Part shown: positions 50,162 through 59,334 of the stretch, piece after piece
Layout: every line of letters starts with the position of its first letter
Numbering within the stretch: the stretch's first letter is position 1
Assembly (NCBI GenBank): GCA_020403425.1
Contig: JADBXR010000002.1
Span: 496,001 to 560,000, forward strand
Origin: Chitinophagaceae bacterium
GTDB lineage: Bacteria; Bacteroidota; Bacteroidia; Chitinophagales; Chitinophagaceae
Length of the DNA: 64,000 nucleotides
Reading direction: 5' to 3'
Position numbers and translations under genes: made by a program
The notes under the pieces: model-generated
Told to the model about the DNA's origin: nothing
Databases searched by the model: none
The model's input: only the letters and a program-made list of their open reading frames with translations

Positions 50162-50572
50162 CTATACCAAAGTCGCTTCCAGTGTGATCTCCATCTGGTA
50201 GGCCTTGCTTACAGGACAATTAGCCTTGGCATCTGCCGCACATTCCTGGAATTTTTCGGCACTGATACCGGGTACTTTCGCTTTTACCGAAAGCGCTGAT
50301 CGATTAATCACGCCTTCTTCCAGTGAAATAATGCAGCTGGTCTCCAGGCTATCAGGCGTGAACCCGGCGGCCCCCAATACAAATGCTAATTTCATGGTAA
50401 AACAGCCAGCATGGGCGGCGGCCATCAGTTCTTCGGGATTGGTACCTACCCCTTGCTCAAAACGGGACAAATAAGAATATTGCGTATTGCTTAAAACGGT
50501 GCTCTGGGTGGAGAGCGTACCCTTACCCTCTTTTCCCGATCCATTCCAGATAGCAGTTGCGGTGCGTTTCAT
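50162..50572 (-). CDS. osmC: OsmC family peroxiredoxin
   Basis: A 136-residue protein of the OsmC branch that reduces organic hydroperoxides. The two catalytic cysteines are in AAAHAGCFTMKLAFVL (about residue 57) and DAKANCPVSKAY (about 120), the wording usual for OsmC. The start MKRTATAIWNGSGKEGKGTL is also typical. It is the second OsmC-type protein of the window; the one at 37924 belongs to another branch. Confidence 0.93.
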   Translation of the reverse strand: MKRTATAIWNGSGKEGKGTLSTQSTVLSNTQYSYLSRFEQGVGTNPEELMAAAHAGCFTMKLAFVLGAAGFTPDSLETSCIISLEEGVINRSALSVKAKVPGISAEKFQECAADAKANCPVSKAYQMEITLEATLV

Positions 50573-50699
50573 GTGTATTTGATTTTAGATGTAAAAAAGT
50601 AATTTGAAAATGTATTAATTTGAGAGTTTGAAAATGGCCTGCGCAATATTCATGATGTTATTCTTAAAGTAATCCATTTTCTAATTCTCAAAATTGCTT

Positions 50700-51029
50700 A
50701 TGATCAACTGGGATGATTTTGAAAAAATAGAGATCCGCAGCGGAACCATACTTGAAGTTACTGATTTTCCGAAGGCAAAAAAACCTGCCTACCAGCTACG
50801 CATCGATTTCGGACCACTGGGCATCAAAAATTCCTCTGCCCAGATCACCCATCATTATACCAAAGAACAATTGATTAACAAGCAGGTAATCGCGGTGGTG
50901 AACTTTCCGCCCAAACAGATCGCCAATTTTTTCAGCGAATGTTTGGTACTGGGGATATATGATGAGAATAATCAGGTAATTTTATTGCAGCCGGACAAAC
51001 CGGTCCGGAACGGACAACGTATTGGCTAG
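50700..51029 (+). CDS. csaA: tRNA-binding chaperone-like protein CsaA
   Basis: A 109-residue dimeric OB-fold protein that binds tRNA, related to the C-terminal domain of methionyl-tRNA synthetase; in Bacillus it was described as a secretion chaperone. Seen are DDFEKIEIRSGTILEVTDFP, KAKKPAYQLRIDFG and VIAVVNFPPKQI, the family's tRNA contact segments. The ATG at 50700 gives the usual start INWDDF. The next gene begins 2 bp after its stop, so csaA and the DNA repair gene form an operon. Confidence 0.95.
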   Translation: MINWDDFEKIEIRSGTILEVTDFPKAKKPAYQLRIDFGPLGIKNSSAQITHHYTKEQLINKQVIAVVNFPPKQIANFFSECLVLGIYDENNQVILLQPDKPVRNGQRIG

Positions 51030-51031
51030 CC

Positions 51032-51529
51032 ATGAACGAACTGCACTACACTTATTATGAGAGCCCGATCGGCCTGCTGAAGATCGGCGGTACCGACCAG
51101 TACATTGGTGAGCTGACCTTTGTGGACAACCCCGACCAGTTGGCCCATGGAGAACCCGGCATTACCGAAATCATGCACCAGTGCACCGAACAGCTGATCG
51201 AATACTTTCATGGCACCCGCAGAAATTTTGACATTCCGGTACACCAGGAAGGCACTGAATTCCAGACAAGGGTCTGGGGCGAACTGATGGAGATCGCGTA
51301 TGGCAAAACCATCAGTTATATGGACCTCGCCAAACGCCTGGGCGATCCCAAAGTGATCCGTGCGGCAGCCAGCACCAACGGCAAGAACAAAGTGGCTATC
51401 ATCGTTCCCTGCCACCGGGTGATCGGCAGCGACCGTTCCCTGACCGGCTACTCGGGTGGTATGTGGCGCAAGAAATGGCTACTGGGGCACGAGTTCAAGA
51501 TAGCGCATGGGGTGCAGACGCTGTTTTAG
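51032..51529 (+). CDS. ogt: methylated-DNA--protein-cysteine S-methyltransferase
   Basis: Repairs O6-methylguanine by transferring the methyl group to its own Cys. The 165-residue protein has the active motif IIVPCHRVIGSD, with the arginine finger segment KVIRAAASTNGKN and the helix-turn-helix EFQTRVWGELMEIAYGKTIS before it. Length fits Ogt, without the Ada N-terminal domain. Starts 2 bp after csaA. Confidence 0.95.
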   Translation: MNELHYTYYESPIGLLKIGGTDQYIGELTFVDNPDQLAHGEPGITEIMHQCTEQLIEYFHGTRRNFDIPVHQEGTEFQTRVWGELMEIAYGKTISYMDLAKRLGDPKVIRAAASTNGKNKVAIIVPCHRVIGSDRSLTGYSGGMWRKKWLLGHEFKIAHGVQTLF

Positions 51530-51640
51530 GTTGCCGGAGCAGATAAAGTAGTTGTACACACCAGTTGCCTGTTGCTTGAATTAACATTTTCTTGTCAAAA
51601 CTATCCTGCCCCCATTTTCGAAAACTATACTTTTACAAGC

Positions 51641-53698
51641 ATGCGCCTGATCAGCAGAATCCTATTTCTTTTCCTATCGATATCCTGTTTCAAGATAACC
51701 AGTCATGCACAGGCATGCACGGCACTGGGACAATTGCCAGCTACGGCGTTCCCCGTTTGTGGTTCAACAACCTTTACACAAAAGACAGTACCCCTTTGCA
51801 GCAATGGCAATGTTCCGGCAAAAGGTTGTGGCAATAGCAGTTTTTCCACCGCCAATCCTTACTGGTACAAGTTCACCTGCTATACCTCCGGCACACTGGG
51901 TTTTGTGATCACTCCCCTGAATACCATCCCGGAAGACTACGACTGGCAGTTATTCGATATCACCGGACATGACCCGATGGATGTATTCACGGATCCTTCC
52001 CTGATCGTAACCGCAAACTGGGTGGGCACTTACGGGCCTACCGGTGCGTCTGCAGCGGGTACTGCTGTATTTTCCTGCGCCTCTGATCCCGCACAGAACT
52101 TATCGGCTTTTGCCAAAATGCCAGACCTGATCGCCGGGCATGAGTACCTACTGCTGGTGAGTCATTTTCTTGCGCCTGGCCAAACCAGCGAAGTGGGATA
52201 TACCCTTGCCTTCTCTAACGGGCAACCCGGTGGGGGAACCGCTAGTATCGTTAACCCGATAGTACCCAAAATTGCCAATGCCTATGCTATCTGCGACGGC
52301 ACACAGGTGATGATCAAACTGACCAGCCGTGTGAACTGCAGCTCCATAGCCCCCAATGGTTCTGATTTTACCATCAGTGGCGCAGCAACAAGAAATATCA
52401 TCGCAGCATCGGGTGCGGGATGCTCCCGTGGTTTTGATTCGGATTCGATCCTGGTCACGCTCGATAATCCCTTATCACCCGGCACCTACACCATTACCGC
52501 CAAACTGGGAACAGATGGCAATACACTTACAGACAATTGCGATAATGCCTTGTTACCCGGAGACAATGCATCCCTTCGTTTCATTGCCCTGGTGCCAACA
52601 CCTATGGACAGCATTACCCCGGTCATCTGCAGCAAGGACACCCTGCAACTGGTGTTCAGCAAACCCATGGCCTGCAGTTCCATAGCAGCAGATGGAAGTG
52701 ATTTCACCATTACAGGCCCTGCACCCGTAACCGTGAAAAGCGCTTCGGGAATTTGCAGCAACGGGGTCAGCACTGTTGTTCGCATCATATTGACCGCTCC
52801 TATCCGGACCAATGGCAACTTTACCATCTTGCTGAAGAACGGCGCTGATGGTAATCCGCTGATCGATGAATGCGGCCTTACCACACCCGCCGGATCCACG
52901 ATCTCCTTTATTACAAAAAATATCACTACGGCTGATCATCAGGCCGTTGTTGCCGCCGGTTGTAAGTCAGATACGCTGTACCTTACCCACAATGGCTACG
53001 GAGGCACCACACAATGGCGCTGGAGCATTGACAGCGTTCCTTTCAGCAACCAGCAGAACCCGGTGTACCTATCAAAAGCATTCGGCACCCACCAGTTGCA
53101 ACTGTCCGTAAGCAATGGTTTCTGCAGCGACAGCGTGCGCAGCAGTTTCCTGTTCGAAGATCATACGGTCAAGGCAGGATTTGCGGTAGCCGATACGTTA
53201 TGCCCAACCGACACCCTGCATTTTACGGACAGGAGCTCAGTCAATACCACTAGCTGGTACTGGACCTTTGGAAATGGCGTTACCAGTACGCTGCAGGTTC
53301 CGGGTCCACAGTCATACCCCTTGACCGGAAGACGCAACAACTACAATGTTCGGCTGGTGGCTACCAATGCATACAATTGTTCCGACACTGCCTACAAAAT
53401 GATCACCGTACTAGCCAGCTGCTATATTGCAGTGCCTTCGGCCTTTACACCAAATGGGGATGGACTAAATGATTATCTCTACCCTTTGAATGCCTTTAAG
53501 GCAGACAACCTTGTATTCAGGATCTATAACCGTTTTGGGCAGGTGATCTTTGAAAGCAGGGACTGGACCCGTAAATGGGACGGCCGCGTAAACAGTCAAC
53601 CGCAATCCAGTGGTACGTATGTATGGACGCTTGATTACACTGACCGTGATTCACAGCAGAAAATATCGCTCAAAGGAACAACGGTACTGATCAGATGA
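51641..53698 (+). CDS. large secreted protein with gliding-motility/type IX C-terminal domain
   Basis: A 685-residue exported protein: signal peptide (about 1-24, ending SHAQA), a region resembling a cell-surface jellyroll (YWYKFTCYTSGTLGFVITPL), then tandem immunoglobulin-like segments (two related blocks at about 220-325 and 325-430, each with DGNxLxDxCG), a PKD-like domain (about 520-590, WYWTFGNGVTSTLQ) and the C-terminal gliding-motility/CHU_C-type domain (PSAFTPNGDGLNDYLYPLNA, then NRFGQVIFESRDWTRKWDG). That C-terminal domain directs proteins through the type IX secretion system and anchors them at the surface. Ligand unknown. I chose the ATG at 51641, which starts the signal peptide. 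Confidence 0.9.
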   Translation: MRLISRILFLFLSISCFKITSHAQACTALGQLPATAFPVCGSTTFTQKTVPLCSNGNVPAKGCGNSSFSTANPYWYKFTCYTSGTLGFVITPLNTIPEDYDWQLFDITGHDPMDVFTDPSLIVTANWVGTYGPTGASAAGTAVFSCASDPAQNLSAFAKMPDLIAGHEYLLLVSHFLAPGQTSEVGYTLAFSNGQPGGGTASIVNPIVPKIANAYAICDGTQVMIKLTSRVNCSSIAPNGSDFTISGAATRNIIAASGAGCSRGFDSDSILVTLDNPLSPGTYTITAKLGTDGNTLTDNCDNALLPGDNASLRFIALVPTPMDSITPVICSKDTLQLVFSKPMACSSIAADGSDFTITGPAPVTVKSASGICSNGVSTVVRIILTAPIRTNGNFTILLKNGADGNPLIDECGLTTPAGSTISFITKNITTADHQAVVAAGCKSDTLYLTHNGYGGTTQWRWSIDSVPFSNQQNPVYLSKAFGTHQLQLSVSNGFCSDSVRSSFLFEDHTVKAGFAVADTLCPTDTLHFTDRSSVNTTSWYWTFGNGVTSTLQVPGPQSYPLTGRRNNYNVRLVATNAYNCSDTAYKMITVLASCYIAVPSAFTPNGDGLNDYLYPLNAFKADNLVFRIYNRFGQVIFESRDWTRKWDGRVNSQPQSSGTYVWTLDYTDRDSQQKISLKGTTVLIR

Positions 53699-53731
53699 TC
53701 AGAAATGATCGATTACCCGTTTCTAATTATG

Positions 53732-54217
53732 CTACCCTAGGTCTTCCCCTGTAAAACCAAATGGCAGCAGCAGACTTGATTTGGGGAACACCCAGACCTT
53801 TCCTTCTTTGCCACCCAGTATCAAACGGATGGGCTGTTGAAAACGACTCTCGTATTCGACCAATGTCTGTCGGCAGATACCACAAGGTGAAATGGGCCGG
53901 TCGCTTTTCCCGGATTCAGCCTGGTAGCTGATGGCGATGGTTTCGATAGGAACACCAGGGTATAAGGATGAAACGGCTGATAACAATACCCTTTCTGCAC
54001 AGATACCTACCGGATAACTCGCATTTTCCTGGTTACTGCCCGCCACTTTCTGCCCGTTGGCCAACATGGCCATAGCGCCTACATGAAAATGCGAATAGGG
54101 AACATAAGCAATTGCTGTAGCAGCCTGTGCATCGCGCAGTAAAGCCGCATCGGCTGCCGTAAGATCATCAATGGAGGCATACACATCAAAATCAAAACTG
54201 AATTTCTCCTGGCTCAT
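53732..54217 (-). CDS. cdd: cytidine deaminase
   Basis: Deaminates cytidine and deoxycytidine to uridine forms for pyrimidine salvage. The 161-residue length is that of the homotetrameric type. The catalytic sequence is GICAERVLLSA (Cys-Ala-Glu, zinc ligand and proton shuttle), and PCGICRQTLVEY gives the other two zinc ligands. The N-terminal AYVPYSHFHVGAMAMLANGQ forms the substrate pocket. It lies 71 bp downstream of lepB, with the lepB terminator between, and a -7 element (54220-54227, reverse TAAGTTTG) only 2 bp before its ATG. Confidence 0.95.
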   Translation of the reverse strand: MSQEKFSFDFDVYASIDDLTAADAALLRDAQAATAIAYVPYSHFHVGAMAMLANGQKVAGSNQENASYPVGICAERVLLSAVSSLYPGVPIETIAISYQAESGKSDRPISPCGICRQTLVEYESRFQQPIRLILGGKEGKVWVFPKSSLLLPFGFTGEDLG

Positions 54218-54219
54218 AA

Positions 54220-54227
54220 CAAACTTA
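54220..54227 (-). promoter_or_regulatory. -7-like element directly before cdd
   Basis: Minus-strand TAAGTTTG, an exact TAnnTTTG match, ends 2 bp from the cdd ATG. At that distance the start of transcription would fall on or inside the ATG, so it may be a chance match. Confidence 0.25.
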
Positions 54228-54234
54228 TTTAGAC

Positions 54235-54265
54235 AAAAAAGCCCTCACAGCGCAATGCTCTGAGG
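54235..54265 (-). terminator. intrinsic terminator of lepB
   Basis: 9-bp stem with one mismatch (54243-54251 with 54257-54265), followed on the minus strand by six T residues, 24 bp after the lepB stop codon. Confidence 0.7.
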
Positions 54266-54288
54266 ACCCTTCCGTGTTTTAAAGATAG

Positions 54289-55797
54289 TTATTTTATACC
54301 ATTGAACAAACGCTTCCAGCGCGGGCCCTTGTCCCAGCTGAACCAGATCAGCGAGGCTTTGCCCACCACATGTGTTTCGGGAACAAAACCCCAGAAACGG
54401 CTGTCCTGGCTGCGGTGGCGGTTATCGCCCATCATCCAGTAGTAATTGTATTTGATGGTATAGGTGTTCGTTTCTTTTCCATTGATGATGAATTTACCAT
54501 TCGTTTCTTCCAATTGGTTGTTCTCATAGTTACTGATCAAACGGCGGTACAGGGCTATGTTCTGCTGGTTCAGTGTGATCACATCTCCTTTTTTAGGAAC
54601 AGTGAGCGGACCATAATTATCAACTGTCCATGGGAAGTTGGTCTCATCATTAGGGAATGTGACACCAATCTGATTATCAGAATACGGGGCCACTGCTTTT
54701 ACATTGGGTTGTTTCTTTACTTTCTGTACCTCTTCCGGGGTAAGGTTAAAGATCAGGGTACCGGGTTTATCGATGGTACGTACCTGGTCGCCGGGATTGT
54801 CGATATCGATGCCCAGCTCTTCCCGCAGAAACTCTTCTGAGAAATTGGTACCGTTGGTCTCCACCAGATAATCACTTTGTGATGCCGGGGGCAGGTATGC
54901 AGGCTGGTTATTTACGAAGAGGGTGCCATTTTTCACCTGTAACACATCGCCACTGATGGCCACACAACGTTTGATATAATTATCGGTTTTATCCATCGGA
55001 TGCACCAGCAACGGCAGACCTGATTGCGCAAAAGCTTCGCGGTCCCCCCGATAAGTGAACCGGAGCACATCGTAATAAGGATTGGCGCTTCCATACTCGG
55101 GTAGGTTGATGATGGTATCTCCCGCCGGGAAATTGAATACCACCACATCATTCCTTTTCACTTCGGTGAATGCCGGTAACCGTTTATACGGAAGCTGCAC
55201 CTCTTTGATGTAAGAAGGAACCGTTTTGGTGAAGGGCATGGTATTGTGTACGAACGGGAAAGATATCGGTGTTTGTGGTACGCGCGCCCCATAACTCATC
55301 TTATTCACAAAGAGGAAATCATTGATGAGCAGGGTCTTCTCCATACTGCCTGTCGGGATCACATATGCCTCGAACACGAAAGTACGGATGATGGTTGCCG
55401 CAACTATGGCAAATACACCTGCATCGATCCACTCACGTGAAGCAGGTTTATGGTAATGCTTCAGTATCTCGCCACCATACCATTTTTCCTTTTCCGAAAA
55501 ACCGAGGTATGGGAAATAGATGAAGGGAAAGAAAACGGTCAGTGTATGGGCGATCAGGTCCACCTTTTTGAAGTGCATCACAAAAATGATCGTGATCCAG
55601 ATGGTGATGAACTGACCAGCGATTGGGATCAGCTGCAGCCAGAACCAATATTTACGGATGGCTGTTTTTTCAACAATCAGCCAGGTATTGTAAAAGGGCA
55701 CCAAGGCTTTCCAGGGTTCGATGCTCGCTTTTTTGAACATCCCATACATACCCACGTGCCAGCCAATAACTCCGATAATGAATACAAGTAAACCCAT
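54289..55797 (-). CDS. lepB: signal peptidase I with N-terminal membrane extension
   Basis: Cleaves signal peptides of exported proteins. The 502-residue protein is longer than usual: residues 1-110 form an extra membrane domain of about four helices (DUF5684-like, MGLLVFIIGVIGWHVGMYGM), then an anchor helix (about 125-145) and the catalytic domain with nucleophile Ser151 (VIPTGSMEKT) and general base Lys276 (NYIKRCVAISGD). A long insertion (about 300-430) separates the two halves before the box MGDNRHRSQDSRFWGFV. This layout is common in Bacteroidota. It runs with a -7 element on the minus strand at 55817-55824. Confidence 0.94.
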   Translation of the reverse strand: MGLLVFIIGVIGWHVGMYGMFKKASIEPWKALVPFYNTWLIVEKTAIRKYWFWLQLIPIAGQFITIWITIIFVMHFKKVDLIAHTLTVFFPFIYFPYLGFSEKEKWYGGEILKHYHKPASREWIDAGVFAIVAATIIRTFVFEAYVIPTGSMEKTLLINDFLFVNKMSYGARVPQTPISFPFVHNTMPFTKTVPSYIKEVQLPYKRLPAFTEVKRNDVVVFNFPAGDTIINLPEYGSANPYYDVLRFTYRGDREAFAQSGLPLLVHPMDKTDNYIKRCVAISGDVLQVKNGTLFVNNQPAYLPPASQSDYLVETNGTNFSEEFLREELGIDIDNPGDQVRTIDKPGTLIFNLTPEEVQKVKKQPNVKAVAPYSDNQIGVTFPNDETNFPWTVDNYGPLTVPKKGDVITLNQQNIALYRRLISNYENNQLEETNGKFIINGKETNTYTIKYNYYWMMGDNRHRSQDSRFWGFVPETHVVGKASLIWFSWDKGPRWKRLFNGIK

Positions 55798-55816
55798 AGT
55801 TTGTGATTAAGTATAA

Positions 55817-55824
55817 CAAAAATA
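55817..55824 (-). promoter_or_regulatory. -7 element of lepB
   Basis: Minus-strand TATTTTTG, exact TAnnTTTG match, 19 bp upstream of the lepB ATG. No clear -33 box at 19-21 bp. Confidence 0.4.
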
Positions 55825-55942
55825 TCCTTTTAGGGGTAAAGTAGTGAAAAGGGGCAAAATAACCGGGGATAGCGATAAACAGCGATGGATCATGTTTCCC
55901 TCATTTAACCTGCTTTAACCCTTTCATCAACTCATACAATCC

Positions 55943-57103
55943 CTACCTTGGCAACACATACGCTTCCACGTCGCCCAGACCGATCTCTTTTCCCGAAAGG
56001 ATCACCAGGCGCTCCACCACATTCCTGAGTTCACGTATATTGCCCGTCCAGTTATGTTGCTGCAGGGCTTCCAATGCTTTCTTCTCGATGGATTTTACCG
56101 CCTGCCCGTATTCCTCCGCTATATCAGACAAGAATTTCTCTACCAGCAGAGGTATATCCTCCCTGCGTTGGTTCAGCGAGGGTACATGGATCAGGATCAC
56201 ACCCAGGCGATGGTAAAGGTCAAGACGGAAATTCTTGGCATTGACCTCTTCCAACAGATCCTTATTGGTAGCAGCGATCACGCGCACATCCACAGAGATC
56301 TCCTTATCGCCACCCACGCGGGTGATCTTGCCTTCCTGCAGGGCACGCAGCACTTTGGCCTGTGCAGATAAACTCATATCCCCGATCTCGTCCAGGAAAA
56401 GGGTTCCGCCATGTGCCTGCTCAAACTTACCGATACGCTGTTTGATGGCTGAGGTGAAGGATCCTTTTTCATGACCGAACAATTCACTCTCGATCAGTTC
56501 TCCCGGGATGGCCGCACAGTTCACTTCCACAATGGGCGCCCCTGCCCGGTTACTTTTTTCGTGCAGCCAGCGAGCCACCAGTTCCTTACCGCTACCATTC
56601 TCACCGGTCACCAATACACGTGCATCGGTGGGAGCCACTTTTTCAATGGTGTCTTTTACTTTCAATATCCCTTCACTGGCACCGATGATCTCCTGTACGC
56701 GGGATACCTTCCGTTTCAGCACTTTGGTCTCTTTCACCAGCGTGGTCTTATCCAGCGCATTACGGATGGTGATGAGCAGCCGGTTCAGGTCCGGAGGTTT
56801 GGAGATATAGTCGAACGCTCCTTTTTTTACGGCATCTACGGCTGTTTCTATATTACCATGCCCGCTGATCATGATCACTGGTGTTTCAGACTGGGAGTCA
56901 ATCACTTTCTGCAGGAATTCGATCCCGTCTAGTTTGGGCATTTTGATGTCGCAAAGCACCACATCATAATTACCGGAGTTGAATTTCTTCCAGCCCTCCT
57001 CCCCGTCGGTGGCTTCCTCTACTGAAAAGCCCTCATTACCCAGGATCTCCTTTAATACGTTCCGGATGGCTTTTTCGTCGTCGATGATCAGAATATTCGG
57101 CAT
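55943..57103 (-). CDS. NtrC-like response regulator, receiver plus AAA+ domain, no DNA-binding domain
   Basis: A 386-residue regulator: receiver domain (1-120, phosphoacceptor Asp52, acidic pair Asp8-Asp9, SKPP near 101) and a sigma-54-type AAA+ domain (about 140-375) with Walker A GENGSGKE (167-174) and Walker B TLFLDEIGD (near 235). Two deviations stand out. The GAFTGA loop that touches sigma-54 reads GSFTSA (214-219). The protein ends at residue 386, straight after the AAA+ C-terminal helices (GNIRELRNVVERL), without the Fis-type helix-turn-helix. A regulator that activates from solution or works without sigma-54 are both possible. It lies upstream of no kinase; the only kinase in the window is 37 kb away. 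Confidence 0.9.
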   Translation of the reverse strand: MPNILIIDDEKAIRNVLKEILGNEGFSVEEATDGEEGWKKFNSGNYDVVLCDIKMPKLDGIEFLQKVIDSQSETPVIMISGHGNIETAVDAVKKGAFDYISKPPDLNRLLITIRNALDKTTLVKETKVLKRKVSRVQEIIGASEGILKVKDTIEKVAPTDARVLVTGENGSGKELVARWLHEKSNRAGAPIVEVNCAAIPGELIESELFGHEKGSFTSAIKQRIGKFEQAHGGTLFLDEIGDMSLSAQAKVLRALQEGKITRVGGDKEISVDVRVIAATNKDLLEEVNAKNFRLDLYHRLGVILIHVPSLNQRREDIPLLVEKFLSDIAEEYGQAVKSIEKKALEALQQHNWTGNIRELRNVVERLVILSGKEIGLGDVEAYVLPR

Positions 57104-57180
57104 ATCGCTCCTATTTACTGCTAAGATAAGTGTTCATGGCCGCGGATTCATTACAGCCAAAATGTTAAGCTTTTGTTGCA

Positions 57181-59259
57181 TCAGAACCGGCATCGGACCC
57201 CGGCAAAGGCATTCCTGCCCGGTGCAGGGTTATAATACCGTTTTCCCAGGGCATTGATATCGTTACCGAGACTGTACCGCTGATCCAACAGGTTATCCAC
57301 TCCGATGAACCAGTCGAACTGCTGCGTTTTTTTCCGGGTCCTGTATCCTAGTTTCAGCTGTACCAACTGGTAAGCCTCTGCCATCACATCATTCGCATCC
57401 GTCAGGGGCAAACTGCCCGTGGCATTTACAGATGTGTTGAGGTACACCCCATTACGGATTTCAATATCCATGCCAGTTACCCAGATCGTGCGGGGAACAC
57501 CGGTCAGATTTTTTCCGGAATAATCAATTCCCGACTGTTGGTATGCTTCAAAACGGTAGGGTTGATAGGTATGACTGCTCCACAGGCTCCAATCGCGCAC
57601 CCATCTTTTCCCTCCTCGTACCAAACGGTATTTGATCCAGGTTTCCAGGCCGTTCTGGCGGGTACTTCCCGCATTGACAAAATACTCCGCACCAATAGCA
57701 TTGGTTCTGCGGACAATGGCATTCTGCAGCCTGAAGAAATAGGCCGCTACATCAAACTGTAACCGGTTATCCGAAGAGGCTCCCTTGATACCCGCTTCAA
57801 TATTCCAGCCATATTCCGCCTCCAGGTTGCCATAATAATTACCGTCGGATGGCCTTACTTCGGCAAGGGCCGGCGGCGAAAGACCTTTGGCAGCCAGCAG
57901 ATACAACGATATCGCCTTACTTACACGATAGGCAATCGCCAGTCTGGGAGTGACCACTCCGCTGATATTTTTCCGGACAAAACCGGTGCTGGCCGGGTCT
58001 GTTGTCCTTTGGTAACGATAGGATTGGTTATTGACACTGACACCCGCAGTCAGCACCCATTTCTCTGCCAGGCTTAGCTGTGCCTGGGAAAAAGCGAACC
58101 ATTGCACCGCATAGATATCATCCCTGAACTGGACGGTATCTGCATTACCTGAACGGTTGCCAAAATTGTCGATGAGGGAATGGTTGCGCAGGTATTCTGC
58201 TCCATTGACCCATTGAAAGCGGAAAGCAGCTTTCCGGATACTGTACACCAGTTGCGAGCCGGCCGCCATATTTGTCTCAGTCCTTTTCTCGTAATTGGTA
58301 ATGAAGGGGTTGGCGATGGAGGAATGATTGCTCATGAGGAAATTCTTCCATACCCACTGTTTACCCAATGACGTTTCCTGCTGAATGGCAGCCAGCAGGG
58401 TCTTGTTATAGATGGCCGCTTTTTGCTGAACTGCCCCCGGTAAACTACCGGCAGGCTGCCTCGCCAGTTTAGGGTTCAGCTGCATCTGCGCCAGGGTGAT
58501 ACCACCGGGCGTCTGGTAATACAGGTCGGTGTACCATGCCATGAACCGGAGCTGCTGCCGGGTTGTTCGCCAGCTGAGCTGCCATTTCACCATGTCTTTC
58601 CGGGAAGCGGATTGTTCGCGGTAACCATCTGCCTGCTGATGGCTTTGCTGGATGGAGGAGCTGATCTTCGCATTACTGTACTCCCAACCCAGTTGTTGCT
58701 GAAAAAGTCCATAGGGCCCTCCCAAGATACCTGCCGTAAAGCGGTATTCCTTTTGCCGGCCATAAGGAGGATCGGAGCCTAATAATACAGCCCCTCCGGT
58801 ACCAGCCCCATATACACTGGCGGCAGGCCCTTTGATGATCTCGACTGCCGTTAGCTGTGTCAGGTCCACCAGGTTCAGATAAGTATTGCCACCGCCATCT
58901 GTCAGGGGTATGCCATTCCAGTATACTTTCACATTACGCACACCGAAAGGAGACCGTAACAGGCTTCCGCGGATGGATAAACGATAGCTGGCGGGCGAGC
59001 GCTCTTCTACGCGGATGCCCGGCACCGCGTTCATCACAGGCACGAATGAGGCTGTGCCATACCGGGCCAGCTCGTTACGCCCCAGCAGGGCCACGGCTGC
59101 CGGAACGGCTTTCCATTGCAGGTTGGATTGAAATGCACTTACCGCCACTTCAGGTAATGCGGTATCCGCAACCGCTACCAGCCGGATAGAATCGGGCCGC
59201 TGCGAAAAAAGCAACAGTGGAACGATGGCTACAGGTAAAAAAGTAAAAAGACGTTTCAT
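57181..59259 (-). CDS. TonB-dependent outer membrane receptor
   Basis: A 692-residue receptor with signal peptide (about 1-20), a short TonB-box region (ALPEVAVSAF), a plug (about 45-165, with MNAVPGIRVEERSPASYRLS and RGSLLRSPFGVRNVKVYWNG) and a 22-strand barrel with the usual alternating pattern, ending in FAGVRCRF with a final Phe. The plug carries GPAASVYGAGTGGAVLL. No carboxypeptidase-like N-terminal domain is present, unlike the receptor at 60575. The size and plug resemble receptors for ferric siderophores or cobalamin; the substrate is unknown. It lies 77 bp upstream of the regulator gene. Confidence 0.92.
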   Translation of the reverse strand: MKRLFTFLPVAIVPLLLFSQRPDSIRLVAVADTALPEVAVSAFQSNLQWKAVPAAVALLGRNELARYGTASFVPVMNAVPGIRVEERSPASYRLSIRGSLLRSPFGVRNVKVYWNGIPLTDGGGNTYLNLVDLTQLTAVEIIKGPAASVYGAGTGGAVLLGSDPPYGRQKEYRFTAGILGGPYGLFQQQLGWEYSNAKISSSIQQSHQQADGYREQSASRKDMVKWQLSWRTTRQQLRFMAWYTDLYYQTPGGITLAQMQLNPKLARQPAGSLPGAVQQKAAIYNKTLLAAIQQETSLGKQWVWKNFLMSNHSSIANPFITNYEKRTETNMAAGSQLVYSIRKAAFRFQWVNGAEYLRNHSLIDNFGNRSGNADTVQFRDDIYAVQWFAFSQAQLSLAEKWVLTAGVSVNNQSYRYQRTTDPASTGFVRKNISGVVTPRLAIAYRVSKAISLYLLAAKGLSPPALAEVRPSDGNYYGNLEAEYGWNIEAGIKGASSDNRLQFDVAAYFFRLQNAIVRRTNAIGAEYFVNAGSTRQNGLETWIKYRLVRGGKRWVRDWSLWSSHTYQPYRFEAYQQSGIDYSGKNLTGVPRTIWVTGMDIEIRNGVYLNTSVNATGSLPLTDANDVMAEAYQLVQLKLGYRTRKKTQQFDWFIGVDNLLDQRYSLGNDINALGKRYYNPAPGRNAFAGVRCRF

Positions 59260-59283
59260 AAAGCATCCAAAGGTCGGCCGTAA

Positions 59284-59315
59284 AATAAAAACCCGGAGCT
59301 TTGGGTTCCGGGTTT
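59284..59315 (-). terminator. intrinsic terminator of pdhB
   Basis: 9-bp stem (59289-59297 with 59307-59315, AAACCCGGA / TCCGGGTTT) followed on the minus strand by TTTATTTTA, 20 bp past the pdhB stop codon. Confidence 0.75.
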
Positions 59316-59334
59316 ATTGTTGTATCGACAATGA

